A stretch of 64,000 nucleotides of DNA from Pseudomonas sp. HOU2 (GTDB lineage Bacteria > Pseudomonadota > Gammaproteobacteria > Pseudomonadales > Pseudomonadaceae), in NCBI RefSeq assembly GCF_040729435.1, contig NZ_CP160398.1, positions 4,631,001 to 4,695,000 of the forward strand. Direction: 5' to 3'. The translations under genes and the position numbers were made by a program. Under the pieces are notes generated by a model that was not told the DNA's origin, did no database searches, and saw only the letters and a list, made by a program, of their open reading frames with translations. How positions within the stretch are numbered: position 1 is the first letter of the stretch; each line of letters begins with the position of its first letter. This document shows positions 19,734 to 28,514 of the stretch, one piece after another.

Positions 19734-21226
19734 AAATTAAAGTAAAGGAAAACGGTGCTGGTAGCGGCCAACGAGAAGCACATTGCGATCGAAAACAGAG
19801 CCGCACCATACAATGTTCTCCATCTTCCGATGGTCCCGTTTGCCATTTCCATTGAGTTTTTCCGGCTGATCAGCACGAACGCAAGCATGATCGCTACATA
19901 GGTCGGTATAAGGCCAATCGAGCCGGTCGGCAGATAGCGGATCAGGACGTCGGACAGCCAGCCTCCCCAAGCCAGCTCGTGGGTGGATAAAGCGGCAATT
20001 TGTTGGCCGGCAGCAGATTTGAAGTCGACCATTCCGCTGAGTACTCGCATGGCATCGTCCAGAGTCTTGGCCCGGAAGAAGACCCAGGTGATGTTGACGA
20101 ACATAAACGTCACGATCCAGGCGAGTGCAGTGGGCATAGGGCAGCGCAGCTGTTTCCAGAATCTGTGGATGACCAGCGCTGCGCCGTGCAGAGCTCCCCA
20201 AATGACAAACATCCAGGTTGCGCCATGCCATAGGCCACCCAGTAGGAAAGTGGCGAACAGGTTTATGTACGTGCGGAACTCACCGGAGCGGTTGCCCCCG
20301 AGCGGTATATACAGGTAATCGCGTAAAAAACTGCTGAGCGTGATGTGCCAGCGGCGCCAGAAGTCCTGGATGTCGAGGGCTTTGTAGGGGGAGTTGAAGT
20401 TTATTGGCAGCCATATATTGAAAAGTAACGAGGCACCGATCGCCATGTCGCAATATCCGCTGAAATCAAAATACAGCTGAAATGTATAAGACAGGCTGGC
20501 CGCCCACGCTGAATAAAAGTCGAGAGCATGGTTGCCATCAAAACCGGCAGTGGCCCACACCGCAAAACTATCGGCAATGACAACTTTCTTGAAGAGCCCT
20601 ATTGAAAATATAAATAACCCCTTGATGATGTTTGAGTATCTGATGCTCAGGGTCCAGCGAGACGCGAATTGCGGCATTATTTGTCGGTGATGAACAATCG
20701 GGCCGGCAATGAGGTGGGGGAAAAAAGTGACGAAAAGTGAGTAGTTAAGAAGATCGTACTCTGCAGTCTCTCCTCGGTAACTGTCCACCAGATATACAAT
20801 TTGTGTGAAGGTGAAAAAGCTGATCGCCAAAGGCAGTAATATGTGCGGCAGAGGATAATCTGTGCCCAGTACGGTATTGATATTGCTGAGTAGAAAGTCC
20901 GTGTACTTGAAGTACCCGAGCAACAGTAGGTTGGCCGCAATGCCTGTGGTTAATACGACTTTTCTGTTGATTGCGTGATGTGGTTTTCTATTTTCCTGGG
21001 CTGGCAGGTAGGCTTGAGCGAGCCCGGTGCCAATGGCGAAGTTCATGAAAATCGATCCCAATATCAAAGGCAGATACTGGATATCCCAATACGCATAGAA
21101 AAACAGGCTTGCGGCTACCAGCCAGACCTTTCCGGCAATAATCAGGCGCCGATGGTTCAGCCAAAAATAAACGAAAAATGAAATAGGCAAGAAAAGAAGT
21201 ATAAATTGCCATGAACTGAAAATCAT
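19730..21226 (-). CDS. AlgI-like membrane-bound O-acyltransferase (cargo gene)
   Basis: The 498-residue polytopic membrane protein belongs to the MBOAT family. Conserved blocks are QDFWRRWHITLSSFLRDYLY and PLGGNRSG near residue 290, and LLGGLWHGATWMFVIWGALHG near residue 330, containing the invariant His. About ten hydrophobic segments are visible. It would move acetyl groups through the inner membrane to the SGNH partner encoded next. The cassette is AT-richer than the tailocin genes: bases 20581-20640 contain only 20 G/C in 60. This suggests a separate origin. Confidence 0.9.
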   Translation of the reverse strand: MIFSSWQFILLFLPISFFVYFWLNHRRLIIAGKVWLVAASLFFYAYWDIQYLPLILGSIFMNFAIGTGLAQAYLPAQENRKPHHAINRKVVLTTGIAANLLLLGYFKYTDFLLSNINTVLGTDYPLPHILLPLAISFFTFTQIVYLVDSYRGETAEYDLLNYSLFVTFFPHLIAGPIVHHRQIMPQFASRWTLSIRYSNIIKGLFIFSIGLFKKVVIADSFAVWATAGFDGNHALDFYSAWAASLSYTFQLYFDFSGYCDMAIGASLLFNIWLPINFNSPYKALDIQDFWRRWHITLSSFLRDYLYIPLGGNRSGEFRTYINLFATFLLGGLWHGATWMFVIWGALHGAALVIHRFWKQLRCPMPTALAWIVTFMFVNITWVFFRAKTLDDAMRVLSGMVDFKSAAGQQIAALSTHELAWGGWLSDVLIRYLPTGSIGLIPTYVAIMLAFVLISRKNSMEMANGTIGRWRTLYGAALFSIAMCFSLAATSTVFLYFNF

Positions 21227-21460
21227 GTTTTGAAAAGGCCATTTTGGGCTAGATGACCTAGCCAGGTTTTTTATGATGTCGAATCAGCTTCAAATATCGC
21301 TGGCAATTTAACCGAATTATCTTGGGTGGAGCAAATCGCGTCGACACCAAGCAGTCGTCAACATTTGAATGAGGCGTGTAATACAGCGCGTCTGATCTGC
21401 AACAAATAAGCAGCAGCGCCCACGTACTCTGGGCCATCCCTTTATCCAATAGCCCCTGAC

Positions 21461-21489
21461 AGCCCCTTCCTCAAACAAGGGGCTTTTTT
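21461..21489 (+). terminator. Terminator-like hairpin before the module 1 sheath genes
   Basis: AGCCCCTT-cctcaaac-AAGGGGCT followed by six T residues lies 20 bases before the next tailocin gene and 235 bases upstream of the MBOAT start codon, on the opposite strand. It could stop transcripts entering from the antisense side of the cassette, or limit read-through into the sheath and tube genes. Confidence 0.8.
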
Positions 21490-21508
21490 GTATCTGGAGA
21501 AAACCGAA

Positions 21509-21721
21509 ATGGCACACCGCCAAACTTACACCGTGCTCATTCCATTTCCTACCGGAAATGGACACTGGTCGAGCGCCGGCCAGCAACTTGACCTGCTCGA
21601 CGTGGAGGCCAGTGCTTTGTTCACTGCCGGTCGCCTTGCGCTGAGCGACAACAACGGGGTCGATCAGTCGACCGCAATGACTAACCAGGCCAAAAAGGCC
21701 GCTGCCAAGAAGGCTGACTGA
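21509..21721 (+). CDS. Small protein preceding sheath, function unknown
   Basis: The 70-residue protein has an N-terminal beta-like half (QTYTVLIPFPTGNGHWSSAG) and a Lys/Ala-rich C-terminus (NQAKKAAAKKAD). It occupies the same place relative to the sheath as the DUF2635 protein of module 2, directly upstream with no terminator between. It has no membrane segment. A role as a small structural or assembly factor is inferred from position; I do not recognise the family. Confidence 0.7.
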   Translation: MAHRQTYTVLIPFPTGNGHWSSAGQQLDLLDVEASALFTAGRLALSDNNGVDQSTAMTNQAKKAAAKKAD

Positions 21722-21723
21722 AC

Positions 21724-22890
21724 ATGGCTGAGGTTTTGAACTTCGAGCACAACGGCATTACCGTCAATGCCACCGAATCCCCCGAGGCCATGGGTGGCCT
21801 GGGTGACAACGTCATCGGTCTGGTCGGCACCGCGCCGAAAGCCGATCCGCTGATTCCGCGCAACGCACCGTTCCGCATCAACAGCTTCACCACCCACGCG
21901 CTGCTCGATCCGACCGGCGCTGAAGAGGGCACGCTGTACCACGCGGTTTACCAGATCCTCAAAGTGGTCAAGGTGCCGGTGTACGTGGTGATCGTCGAAG
22001 CGGGCGCGACTCCGGCCGACACCGTTAACGCAGTGATCGGCGGTGTTGATCCAACCACCGGCCGCAAGCTCGGTCTGGCGGCACTGGGCAGTGTCCCGGA
22101 AGACCTGACCATCATCGGCGCGCCAGGGTTCACCGGCACCAAAGCGGTGGCCAGCGAGTTCGCCTCGTTCGGCAAGCGCATCAAGGCCCGTGTGGTGCTG
22201 GACGGCAAGGACGCCTCGGTCGCTGATCAAGTGACCTTCAGCCAGGAACTGGGCGGTGCCGACCTCGGTTTTGACCGTTGCCTGGTGGTGCACAACATGC
22301 CGGCCGTGTACTCGAAAGCGGCGAAGAAAAACGTCTTCCTCGCGCCGTCGAGCCTGGCGATTGCCGCACTGGCCAAGGTCAAGCAGTGGGAGAGCCCGGG
22401 CAACCAGGTGACCTACGCCGAAGACGTGTCTCGGGTCGTTGAATACAACATTCTCGACACTTCCACCGAAGGCGATCTGCTCAACCGCTACGGCGTGAGC
22501 TACTACGCCCGCACCGTGCTCGGCGGTTTCTCGCTGCTGGGTAACCGCTCGATCACCGGCAAGTTCATCAGCTACGTCGGCCTCGAAGATGCGATCAGCC
22601 GCAAGCTGGTCAAGGCCGGCCAGAAAGCCATGGCCAAGAACCTGACCAAGTCATTCATGGATCAGGAGGTCAAGCGCATCAACGACTGGCTGCAGACCCT
22701 GGTCGCCGACGAAACCATTCCTGGCGGCAGCGTCTACCTGCACCCGGAACTCAACAGCGTCGAGAAGTACAAGAACGGCACTTGGTACGTGGTCATCGAC
22801 TACGGCCGCTACGCGCCGAACGAACACATGGTTTATCAACTCAACGCCCGCGATGAAATCATCGAGCAGTTCCTGGAGGACGTTCTCTAA
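21724..22890 (+). CDS. Contractile tail sheath, module 1 (P2 FI-like)
   Basis: The 388-residue protein matches the length of P2 gpFI and R-pyocin sheaths. It shows GDNVIGLVGTAPKADPL near residue 28, YHAVYQILK, the LTIIGAPGF segment near residue 123, and the C-terminal core segment with SFMDQEVKRINDWLQTLV and SVEKYKNGTWYVVIDYGRYAP. It surrounds the tube and contracts to drive it through the target envelope. Its stop overlaps the tube gene by one base. Confidence 0.95.
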   Translation: MAEVLNFEHNGITVNATESPEAMGGLGDNVIGLVGTAPKADPLIPRNAPFRINSFTTHALLDPTGAEEGTLYHAVYQILKVVKVPVYVVIVEAGATPADTVNAVIGGVDPTTGRKLGLAALGSVPEDLTIIGAPGFTGTKAVASEFASFGKRIKARVVLDGKDASVADQVTFSQELGGADLGFDRCLVVHNMPAVYSKAAKKNVFLAPSSLAIAALAKVKQWESPGNQVTYAEDVSRVVEYNILDTSTEGDLLNRYGVSYYARTVLGGFSLLGNRSITGKFISYVGLEDAISRKLVKAGQKAMAKNLTKSFMDQEVKRINDWLQTLVADETIPGGSVYLHPELNSVEKYKNGTWYVVIDYGRYAPNEHMVYQLNARDEIIEQFLEDVL

Positions 22891-23396
22891 TGTTTACCAA
22901 CCGCGTAAGACAGGCCATCGCGGCCACCCTGCAAGGCCTGCCGTTGTCGGCGACCGTCGAGGAGTTCACTCCGCCGAAGATCGACTTCGACATGGAAAAC
23001 ATGACGGGCGGGCGCTTCATCGTTGAGGAAATGGCCAAGAGCGCCAAGCCGCTGAATGCTCAGATCAAGCTGCAAGGCACCGGTGCTGAAGTGTTGCTGG
23101 CGATGGGTGTAAAACTGGGCGACGACATCCTGCTGAACGTGCGTGAAGCCGGTCAGGATCAGGACGGCAACACCTGGTTCACCTACCACACCATCGGCGG
23201 CAAGCTCAAAACCATGGGTGAAGACGCGATCAAGATGGGCGGCAAAGCCCTGACCACGCTGGACTTCTCCTGCCGCACCTACAACCGCCTGGAAAACGGC
23301 GTACCGGTGATCGACATCGACGTGCGCACCCAGAAATTCGTGCTCAACGGTGTAGACATCCTCGGTGATGCGCGCCGTGCGGTGCTGATGCCGTAA
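22890..23396 (+). CDS. Tail tube protein, module 1 (P2 FII-like)
   Basis: The 168-residue protein is the P2 gpFII-type tube subunit: TVEEFTPPKIDFDMENMTGG near residue 19, then KPLNAQIKLQGTG and a C-terminal DFSCRTYNRLENGVPVIDID. It forms the rigid inner channel that punctures the inner membrane of the target. It starts within the sheath stop codon (TAATG). A REPIN follows, separating it from the chaperone gene. Confidence 0.95.
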   Translation: MFTNRVRQAIAATLQGLPLSATVEEFTPPKIDFDMENMTGGRFIVEEMAKSAKPLNAQIKLQGTGAEVLLAMGVKLGDDILLNVREAGQDQDGNTWFTYHTIGGKLKTMGEDAIKMGGKALTTLDFSCRTYNRLENGVPVIDIDVRTQKFVLNGVDILGDARRAVLMP

Positions 23397-23423
23397 CCCC
23401 GTTTTACAGGCAATCATAAAACC

Positions 23424-23515
23424 CTGTGGGAGCGAGCTTGCTCGCGAAGGCGCCAGGTCAGTGGACATCAATGCTGAATGTCAGGCCGCTTTCGCGAGCA
23501 AGCTCGCTCCCACAG
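23424..23515. repeat. REPIN inside the tailocin operon (tube/chaperone junction)
   Basis: CTGTGGGAGCGAGCTTGCTC near the left end and its inverse ending GCTCGCTCCCACAG at 23515 flank a central 50-base spacer. It sits in the only sizeable gap between tube and tail chaperone genes. Confidence 0.88.
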
Positions 23516-23547
23516 TGGATCTAAAAGAATCACCAAGGAATTCATAC

Positions 23548-24129
23548 ATGTCGTGGATGCCACCCCAGCATGACCTGCTGTCGCCGATCACCGGCGACGA
23601 CGGCACGCAGATCGAACAGATCCAGCTCAAGCCGCTGTTCTACGCCGCGCAGAAAGCAGCGCTGGAACGCGCCGGCGATGATGAGGACGATCAGTTCTTC
23701 GAACTGGCGCTGCTCGCCACCGGCCTGTCGGTCAAGGAACTCGACCAGCTGAAACGCCCGGACTACGTGAGCATCGCCCAGTATGTGCACGAGATGTCGA
23801 CCCGTCCGGCGTCGTACTTTCTGGAGCAGGTCGAGGACGCGGAAAAGTCCGACGATCCTGACCAGGTGCAGCTGCTGCAACCGCTCGCCGTGACTGGCCG
23901 CACCGTGACCTCGCTGTCGCTGGAAATGCCCGCACTGCGCGCCACCAAAGTGATGAAGAAACTGAAAACGGCCAAGGAACGCGCCGAGTTCATCACCGCG
24001 CATTGTACCGGTCTGATGATCCCTGATCTGGCCCAGCTGAGCGTCCCTGACTGGACCCAATTGCAGGTGCGCATCGACGATTTTTTAAACCAGCCGGCGG
24101 CCTACTTTCGGAACGCGACATCGAAGTAA
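23548..24129 (+). CDS. Tail assembly chaperone gpE-like, zero-frame product
   Basis: The 193-residue protein lies between tube and tape measure, the position of P2 gpE, which coats the tape measure during assembly. It is helical and acidic (ALERAGDDEDDQFFELALLA). The start at 23548 (MSWMPPQHD) follows ACCAAGGAATTC; an in-frame ATG at 23464 lies within the REPIN and is unlikely. Codons 179-180 form the slippery heptamer T TTT TTA at 24081-24087, 14 codons before the stop, and a -1 shift there yields the extended gpE' form. Confidence 0.85.
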   Translation: MSWMPPQHDLLSPITGDDGTQIEQIQLKPLFYAAQKAALERAGDDEDDQFFELALLATGLSVKELDQLKRPDYVSIAQYVHEMSTRPASYFLEQVEDAEKSDDPDQVQLLQPLAVTGRTVTSLSLEMPALRATKVMKKLKTAKERAEFITAHCTGLMIPDLAQLSVPDWTQLQVRIDDFLNQPAAYFRNATSK

Positions 24130-24251
24130 TCCTCGATATCGTCCCGCTCATTTACCCGGTAAGTGAGGCGGAGATTCTGGAGTGGGACGCCGAAAAGGCG
24201 TTGCGCCGCTACGACATAGCGATCACTCGCCTTGGCGTGAAACAGGAGTAG
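24081..24251 (+). CDS. -1 frameshift extension (gpE' part of the tail chaperone)
   Basis: Reading in the -1 frame from the T TTT TTA heptamer gives an open extension of about 56 residues (including VILDIVPLIYPVSEAEILEW and LRRYDIAITRLG), ending at TAG 24249-24251, seven bases before the tape-measure start. The fusion would be about 234 residues. P2 and many contractile phages use -1 slippage at this exact position. Slippery sequence and extension are seen directly; actual slippage is inferred. Confidence 0.82.
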   Translation, partial: FFKPAGGLLSERDIEVILDIVPLIYPVSEAEILEWDAEKALRRYDIAITRLGVKQE

Positions 24252-24257
24252 AGCGGC

Positions 24258-26732
24258 ATGGCAGACATATCGTTTTCGCTGATGTACGCCGCGCAAACCG
24301 GCGGCGCGGGTTCCGGTTTGTCGGCAGGCGGATCGGCCACAGACAGCCTGATCAAACCACTGTCCGAACTGAAAGAGGCGCTGCTCACGGCCAGCCTGGA
24401 CATCCGCAGTCTGGTGCGTGAACAGATCAAACTCGGCGCCGTTGTCCTGGGGCTGAACACGGCCCTGGCATCGTTCAAGGTGCCAATGGTAACTGCCGCA
24501 CCGGCGGCTGGCGGCGAGAGCAAGTCAAAGCTCAAGGCTGAGATTGAACAACGCTCGCCTCCGGCCTACCTGCAATCGGCCATGGCCCTGGAAACCGCCA
24601 TGGCCCAGATCAAGCAGGTTCAAGGCCTGGGTGGCGACCTCGACACGCTGTCGAAAGCCAACCTTGAACTGGCCACCGACAAACGAGTTGCCGGCAGTGG
24701 GGCGACGGTCGTGGATCTGGTGCAGGTCGAAGTCGCGGCTGGCCGATCCGGGATTGGCGCGGGTCTCAAGGGCGCCGACAAGGAACAGGTGCTGCTGGAC
24801 TTTGCCCAGGATGCAGCGGTCAATGCGTCGGCGTTCGGCATCAGCCTGAAGTCGGCCGGTGAAATGCTGTCGGCCTGGCAATTGTCGATGAAACTGGATC
24901 GCACTCAAGGTCAGCTGCTGGCCGATGCGACTCAGCATCTGGGCAACAGCGGACTGAACGCGACGGCTGCCGACATCGGCTCGGTCGTGCAGCAATCCGG
25001 CGAGTCGGCCGTTGCAGTGGGGATCCTGCCCGAGCAGTTGGCGGCGCTGTCAGCCGCGTTGCTCAACGCTGATGTCGACAAGGCCGGTGCCGGCGCGGCG
25101 GTGAAAAGTATCAGCGCAGCCCTGGGCAAAGGCACCCAAGGCTCGGCGGCCGAGCAGTCGGCGTGGAAGGCGTTGGGCCTTGATCCCGGCAAGTTGACTG
25201 AAAACGTACCGGACAACCTTGTCAAAGCGTTGGCGGCATTGAAGCAACAACCGGCAGAGCAGCAAACGGAGCTGGTCAAGACACTTTTCGGTGGCGACGA
25301 CGGTGTTCGCAAACTGCTGGCGAAACCCGAAGACCTGCAAAAAGCATTTTCGCTGGTCGCGCCGGCCAAACTGGAAGGAACGTCGACGCTTGTGCCGTCG
25401 CAAGCGACCCAGGGCAGCCTCGCATCGCCATTCAACGGTGAAGGGGGCGTGCGCCAGTGGATGGGCAAGCCCGGGGAGGCTCAGACGCCGCTTTCATTGC
25501 TCAAGCCTGATGATCCACTGACGCCGGCTTACAGCGGCGCGATTGAACGCAGCGCCGAGCCTGCGGGCAAAGACCCGCAGCGAAGCTGGAACGCGTTCGA
25601 TGCCAGTCTCAATCGTTTGATCACGGCATTGGCGCCGGATGCGACCGGCACGCTGGACTCGCTGACGAATATGACCAATGGCGTGGCCGATATGGCTGAA
25701 GCCCATCCCAAGACCTCGACGGCATTGGCCCTTGCGGGCGTTGGACTGTCGGCCATCGTGGTGGCGGTGATGGCCAAGGCATTCGGCAATTTCACCGACA
25801 AACTGCTCAAGGGCGTCGCTTCAAAATTGCCGCTCGGTCTTGGCGGTTTGATTGCCGATATTGAAGACCCGAAAGCCAGGAAAACGTCTGCCGGAAATAG
25901 CGCGGGCCATGACTGCTGCTGCAAACCGCTAGGCGGCGGGACAGGCGACAAACTCAAGCCTCGCCGGTCAAGCACCAAGCCTCGAGTCAGACGTGAACAA
26001 ACCGGTCGAGGCGGGAAAAGCCCCCGCACAGTACCCCCTCGGCCACTACGGATCAGTGCACCGCCGGCGTCGCCGGCACGACCCGTTCTGCCCCGCCTGT
26101 CCGCCACGTCCTGGCCGGCAAGCATGACCGCATTTGCAGGGTCATCAGCCGTCAGTCCTGCCCCGGCCGCTTCACTGTCCGGTTCTTACGCCAAGGCAGG
26201 CAGACTGCTTGCCAAACGGGCACCGCCGCTGCGGTTGCTCAGTGCCGGATATGAAATGGTCACCGGCGTCATGAAGGGCGATACGCGTACCGTCGTGTCG
26301 TCCGGTGCCTCGTTCGCCGGGTCTTCTGCTGGGGCCGCCGTCGGTGCAGCACTTGGCACGTTGATTTTGCCCGGTGTGGGCACGGCAATTGGCGGGTGGC
26401 TCGGAAGCATGGCGGGGGGCGCGATCGGTGAATCCCTGGGCGACAAGCTAGGGACACAAGTCGATCGACTCGGCTCACCTGCACAGGTCAGCAAAGACCT
26501 TATCGCGACTTCGGCGATTTCCACGATCCCCGGGGCACTTGCCACCCCAGCCGCCAACCAGCCGGTCACGTTCAACTCAACCATTAACATCAATGGTCAG
26601 GACCAGACCAGCGCCCAGACACTGGCCAATCTGGTGGTGCAAACCACCATGGGGCAGTTGGGCCAGATCATGCCGACCAATTCCCTCGCCACACGACGTG
26701 ACGCAGCCCTGACCGATGGAGTCGCCACATGA
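24258..26732 (+). CDS. Tape-measure protein, module 1
   Basis: The 824-residue protein sets tail length and fills the tube before firing. It has an N-terminal helical part, a minor-tail region rich in LSAALLNADVDKAGAGAAV-type helices (residues 250-360), a hydrophobic segment (STALALAGVGLSAIVVAVMA near residue 490), and a Gly/Ala-rich second hydrophobic region (residues 690-730). The stretch from about 548 to 640 is atypical: it starts with DCCCKPLGGG and is rich in Arg, Pro and Ser. The gene overlaps U by 4 bases. Confidence 0.9.
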   Translation: MADISFSLMYAAQTGGAGSGLSAGGSATDSLIKPLSELKEALLTASLDIRSLVREQIKLGAVVLGLNTALASFKVPMVTAAPAAGGESKSKLKAEIEQRSPPAYLQSAMALETAMAQIKQVQGLGGDLDTLSKANLELATDKRVAGSGATVVDLVQVEVAAGRSGIGAGLKGADKEQVLLDFAQDAAVNASAFGISLKSAGEMLSAWQLSMKLDRTQGQLLADATQHLGNSGLNATAADIGSVVQQSGESAVAVGILPEQLAALSAALLNADVDKAGAGAAVKSISAALGKGTQGSAAEQSAWKALGLDPGKLTENVPDNLVKALAALKQQPAEQQTELVKTLFGGDDGVRKLLAKPEDLQKAFSLVAPAKLEGTSTLVPSQATQGSLASPFNGEGGVRQWMGKPGEAQTPLSLLKPDDPLTPAYSGAIERSAEPAGKDPQRSWNAFDASLNRLITALAPDATGTLDSLTNMTNGVADMAEAHPKTSTALALAGVGLSAIVVAVMAKAFGNFTDKLLKGVASKLPLGLGGLIADIEDPKARKTSAGNSAGHDCCCKPLGGGTGDKLKPRRSSTKPRVRREQTGRGGKSPRTVPPRPLRISAPPASPARPVLPRLSATSWPASMTAFAGSSAVSPAPAASLSGSYAKAGRLLAKRAPPLRLLSAGYEMVTGVMKGDTRTVVSSGASFAGSSAGAAVGAALGTLILPGVGTAIGGWLGSMAGGAIGESLGDKLGTQVDRLGSPAQVSKDLIATSAISTIPGALATPAANQPVTFNSTININGQDQTSAQTLANLVVQTTMGQLGQIMPTNSLATRRDAALTDGVAT

Positions 26733-27112
26733 AACAACAAATGGCCCTGGGCAGTTTCATCTTTGGCCTGTCACGCGGCTTTGCCTACAGCAGTTTTCTG
26801 CGCAAGTCCGACGGCGGCTGGACGGAACTGCAGATTCTCACCAGCAAACCCAAGTCCCATCAAATTGGCCAGAAACCCGAAACCCTGACCATCACCGGTA
26901 AATCAATGTACGCGGTGGCCATGGATCGGCTGGATGAGCTGCGGGCGCTGCAAGCCCTTCGTGTGCCGCTACCTCTGATTGATGGCATCGGCCGTAATTG
27001 GGGCCTGTGGCGAATCACCATGGTTCAGGAAACCCAGACCTGCATCATCGATGATGGTACGGCAATGGTGGTCGACTGGACCCTTGAACTGGCGGAGTTC
27101 AACAATGCGTAA
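26729..27112 (+). CDS. Tail protein U (P2 gpU-like)
   Basis: The 127-residue protein starts MKQQMALGSFIFGLSRGFAY and continues with KPKSHQIGQKPETLTITGK and LRVPLPLIDGIGRNWGLWRI. Both segments are typical of gpU, a tail completion protein located at the tail end near tape measure and hub. It is in the order T-U-X-D of P2. Confidence 0.93.
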   Translation: MKQQMALGSFIFGLSRGFAYSSFLRKSDGGWTELQILTSKPKSHQIGQKPETLTITGKSMYAVAMDRLDELRALQALRVPLPLIDGIGRNWGLWRITMVQETQTCIIDDGTAMVVDWTLELAEFNNA

Positions 27113-27317
27113 GGTACGAAGCATGGCCGGCGATTCGGTGAATCTGTTGCTCTACCGCGAAACCGGTCGCAGCGATGACAGCGCCGAAGAAGCCCTGTGG
27201 AAACTCAACCCGACCTTGGCCGAACGTGGTCCGATTCTCCCGGCAGGTGTCTGGGTGACACTGCCGGAACTCGACAGCAAACCCGCCGCGATCAAACCGG
27301 TTCTGGCCTGGGACTAA
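27105..27317 (+). CDS. Tail protein X (LysM-like)
   Basis: The 70-residue protein is P2 gpX-like: MAGDSVNLLLYRETGR near the N-terminus and NPTLAERGPILPAGVWVTLP, which follow the LysM-like pattern of gpX. It is thought to link the hub to the tube. The start at 27105 overlaps U by 8 bases; a second ATG at 27123 is also possible. Confidence 0.9.
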   Translation: MRKVRSMAGDSVNLLLYRETGRSDDSAEEALWKLNPTLAERGPILPAGVWVTLPELDSKPAAIKPVLAWD

Positions 27318-27326
27318 GGAGGTTGC

Positions 27327-28355
27327 ATGACACAGGGATTCACCCCGGCGATCGAAATCTACGGGGCCAACAAAGACTTGCTGAATCAGCGTCTGATCAG
27401 TTGGGAGCACGTTGATGCTGCCGGGATGGAGTCCGATCAACTGACACTGGTGATCGACCTGGAAGGCCTCGAAGGCTTGCCGACCCTGGGCGGAACCATC
27501 GGCCTGCGGGTGGGTTATCTGGAATCCGGGCTGGTCGAAAAGGGCCAATTCAAGGTAACCAGACTGACACCAACGCTGTTCCCGCTGCGCCTGACGCTGG
27601 TCGCTACGGCCGCGCCCTTCAGCGGCAAGGACGAAACCGGATTCAAGGAACGGCGTACGGCCAGTCATGGCCCCACCACCCTTGGCGCACTGTTTCGCGA
27701 ACTGGTCTCGCGGCACGATTTTTCGCCGCGCGTCGATCCTGAACTGGCGCTGATCCGGATTGCTCATGTCGACCAGTCGAACGAAACCGACATGAGCTTC
27801 ATCACGCGACTGGCAAAGAAGTACGACGCGGTGGCCAAACCGTTCAACAACCTCTACGTGCTGGCTAAACCGGCGCAGCTGAAAAACCTCTCGGGCCAGG
27901 TGATACCGGACGTCAGGCTGTCGGTGACCAGCAACAATCGACCGGGTGATCACGCCTTTATCAGCGCGACACTGGAAGAGACTGCCCGCACCCAGAATCA
28001 GGGTTGCAAGACCTGCTTTTGGGACGGTGCTCTTGGCAAGCTGCAGGAGGTAATCACCGGTTCCGCACCCTACAAGGTCATTCGCCAGAAACAGGCGAGT
28101 GAAGAAGAAGCCAGGGCCATCGGCGAAGCCGAAGTGCGCAAGATGCTGCGCGAGAAATACAAGCTGAAGGTCACTTGCCCGGGCGATCCGCTACTGGCTG
28201 CCGAAGGCCTGTTGGTACTCGATGACACCTGGCCAGACTTCATGCGCGGTCGCTGGTCGATCGAAAAAGTCACCGCCAGCGGCAAGCGCGAGGAAAGCTA
28301 TCGCTGCCTGATCGAAGCAACCGGCCTCGATCACAAGGCGGACGCCAAAGCCTGA
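27327..28355 (+). CDS. Tail hub protein D (late control protein D family)
   Basis: The 342-residue protein belongs to the gpD/gp27-like hub family (PF05954 type). It shows the N-terminal TPAIEIYGANKDLLNQRLISW, the central FRELVSRHDFSPRVDPELAL, and SFITRLAKKYDAVAKPFNNLYVLAKP with the conserved ITRLAxxxxA motif. It forms the ring at the base of the tube above the spike V. It ends module 1 and is followed by a REPIN. Confidence 0.93.
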   Translation: MTQGFTPAIEIYGANKDLLNQRLISWEHVDAAGMESDQLTLVIDLEGLEGLPTLGGTIGLRVGYLESGLVEKGQFKVTRLTPTLFPLRLTLVATAAPFSGKDETGFKERRTASHGPTTLGALFRELVSRHDFSPRVDPELALIRIAHVDQSNETDMSFITRLAKKYDAVAKPFNNLYVLAKPAQLKNLSGQVIPDVRLSVTSNNRPGDHAFISATLEETARTQNQGCKTCFWDGALGKLQEVITGSAPYKVIRQKQASEEEARAIGEAEVRKMLREKYKLKVTCPGDPLLAAEGLLVLDDTWPDFMRGRWSIEKVTASGKREESYRCLIEATGLDHKADAKA

Positions 28356-28375
28356 TCTCACAGCCCGCGAGTTCC

Positions 28376-28466
28376 CTGCAGGAGTGAGCCTGCTCGCGAT
28401 GGCGGTGTGTCAGGCACATTGATTGTGAATGTGCCATCGCCATTGCGAGCAGGCTCACTCCTACAG
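28376..28466. repeat. REPIN at the junction of tailocin modules 1 and 2
   Basis: CTGCAGGAGTGAGCCTGCTC and its inverted copy ending in CTACAG flank a spacer. It lies exactly between gene D of module 1 and the first gene of module 2. Confidence 0.87.
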
Positions 28467-28514
28467 TGGATTCGCGGTGTTTTCTGCACCTCATCTCAAT
28501 TCTGGAACACCACC

